From positions 20,622,003-20,686,002 of the forward strand of contig NC_091175.1 of the NCBI RefSeq assembly GCF_040958095.1: a stretch of DNA of 64,000 bases. Direction: 5' to 3'. Positions 62,890 through 64,000 of this stretch are shown piece by piece. How positions within the stretch are numbered: position 1 is the stretch's first letter; the number at the start of each line of letters is the position of its first letter. The notes beneath the pieces are model-generated. The model saw only the letters and a list, made by a program, of their open reading frames with translations, was not told where the DNA came from and ran no database searches. The position numbers were made by a program, and so were the translations under genes. Origin of the DNA: Procambarus clarkii. Its lineage: Eukaryota; Arthropoda; Malacostraca; Decapoda; Cambaridae.

Positions 62890-63295
62890 TTAAGAATCTT
62901 GACCATCAACTTGCATCAAATTATTAAATTGCATTCACTGGAAAGGTGAAGAGTTACGGGTGACATGATAGAGGTTTACAAGTGGATGAATGGACATAAC
63001 AAAGGGGATATTAATAGGGTATTAAAAGTATCAATACAAGATACACGAAACAATGGGTATAAATTGGATAAGTTTAGATTTAGGAAAGATTTGGGTAAAT
63101 ACTGGTTCGGTAACAAGGTTGTTGATTTGTGGAACCAATTACCGCGTAATGTGGTGGAGGTGGGGTCCCTCGATTGTTTCAAGCGTGGGTAGGACATGTA
63201 TATGAGTGGGATTGGGTGGTTATAAATAGGAGCCAAAAGGGCCAAAAGTATGGGCCAAAAGGTCTTCTGCAGTTACCTATGTTCTTATGTTATCA
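62890..63295 (+). pseudogene. LINE family C C-terminus and 3' end
   Basis: GDMIEVYKWMNGHNKGDINR, NNGYKLDKFRFRKDLGKYWF, VVDLWNQLPRNVVEVGSLDC, then TAG and a 3' end finishing in GTTCTTATGTTA. The motif order is that of the CR1-like connector. A stop at 63190-63192 shortens it slightly. Confidence 0.82.
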
Positions 63296-63524
63296 GTTTA
63301 TAGAGCGTGCAGTGATAACCGCCTGCTCGAGTTTACCAAACGTGCAGTTTGGTAAACTAGATTTCCTAATTCATTTTCGAATTTGACTGTATCTGTGATT
63401 TTAATATATATGAACATGTAAATATGTGCTAAGATGCATATGGAGATCATTTGAAATCGATTAATGAGCCAGAAACACTGTAAGCTCAATCATCCACGTA
63501 GGCCATTACAGTATAAGAACCGCA

Positions 63525-63625
63525 GTCGGGGGGGGGGGGCTAGAAATAGCCTAAGCTACTCTATCCCCTTTTGAGATGTATTTCTTTCTTGTCTCAATAA
63601 ACATACTTGAACTTGAACCGCAGTC
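63525..63625 (+). mobile_element. Retroposon tail
   Basis: GCTAGAAATAGCCTAAGCTA then CTCAATAAACATACTTGAAC with a repeated ACTTGA end. Looks like a SINE or LINE 3' end; family unknown. Confidence 0.35.
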
Positions 63626-63669
63626 AGGCGGTTAAGACTTTTGCTGCAGTCTTGACTGACATCACTCCA

Positions 63670-63930
63670 GGGGCCAGATTCACGAAGCAGTTACGCAAGT
63701 ACTTACGAATGTGTACATCTTTCCTCAATCTTTGACGGCTTTGGTTACATTTATTAAACAGTTTACAAACATGAAACTTGCCAATCGATTGTTGTTATTG
63801 TTATAAACAGCCTCCTGGTGCGTCGGAGTTAATTAACTGTTTAATAATTGTAAACAAAGCCGCCAAAGAGTGAGAACAAATGTACCCCAGTTCGTAAGTG
63901 CTTGCGTAACTGCTTCGTGAATCTGGCCCC
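63670..63930. mobile_element. 261-bp palindromic MITE
   Basis: Left end GGGGCCAGATTCACGAAGCA; the right end is its exact complement to 63930, and complementarity continues inward with small differences (GTTACGCAAG, CTTACGAA, GGCGGCTTTG, TATTAAACAGTT). No coding capacity. Superfamily not certain; the target duplication is unclear. Confidence 0.8.
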
Positions 63931-64000
63931 AGGCTCGTGTGCATGGGCTCTCGGGGTGAACCGAGGAAGATAACTTTGTCACCATATTGACATTTGGAAA

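Overview
This is eukaryotic, intron-containing, repeat-saturated DNA. The mix of repeats (DIRS-type tyrosine-recombinase elements, several CR1/Jockey-like LINE families, Penelope-like elements next to TA microsatellites, tRNA-derived SINEs, very long TA/CA runs) together with the kinase protein suggests an arthropod, most likely a decapod crustacean. The decapod assignment is inference from repeat style, not from a marker gene.

The only host protein-coding gene I can support is a MAP2K3/6-type dual-specificity kinase (p38 pathway; Drosophila licorne orthologue group) on the + strand. Seven exons carry the start codon to the stop codon (3331-3373, 4668-4734, 10778-10943, 11558-11794, 37988-38167, 38331-38548, 44185-44320). 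They splice in frame into a complete 336-residue protein. The exon with the start codon is preceded by a splice acceptor and an in-frame stop, so a non-coding first exon and the promoter lie further 5', possibly outside the window. The gene occupies more than 41 kb, mostly introns. Intron 4 (26.2 kb) is a transposon sink.

Layout. 1-1788: internally deleted DIRS element (left inverted repeat, decayed recombinase, internal complementary region, right inverted repeat), then older DIRS relics to 2.6 kb. Intron 1 has nothing recognisable. Intron 2 holds a TTAA-flanked element with a nested SINE (4830-6184), a CR1-like LINE (6.4-7.8 kb), a 35-bp minisatellite (8.8 kb), and LINE and SINE tails. Intron 3 has a LINE fragment. 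Intron 4 holds a Tigger-like remnant, an RLE-type LINE C-terminus, a CR1-like LINE (13.6-14.9 kb), a second TTAA element family (15.6-17.2 and 28.7-29.7 kb), an endonuclease/RT LINE (17.2-20.2 kb), a second DIRS copy (20.3-21.5 kb), more LINE copies, a probable 2.2-kb solo LTR (23.5-25.7 kb), two head-to-head Penelope pairs and a head-to-head SINE pair (25.8-28.5 kb), and a very young LTR retrotransposon with two 1355-bp LTRs (30.1-34.9 kb). Intron 6 holds a LINE with RNase H (39.75-43.25 kb). Downstream of the gene (44.3-64 kb) are the 3' UTR, a fold-back hairpin, LINE fragments, a possible solo LTR, two large minisatellites (24-bp units at 55.6-57.8 kb, 31-bp units at 61-62.3 kb), a LINE (58.8-61 kb) and a 261-bp palindromic MITE (63.67-63.93 kb).

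No CRISPR, operon or prokaryotic signal is present. I see no free-standing tRNA or rRNA gene; the tRNA-like sequences belong to SINEs. The most informative structures are the head-to-head retroelement pairs flanked by TA repeats, the SINE whose 3' tail matches a LINE in the same window, and the non-autonomous LTR element with apparently identical LTRs. All boundaries come from reading the sequence by eye. Repeat ends given without a target-site duplication may be off by tens of bases.
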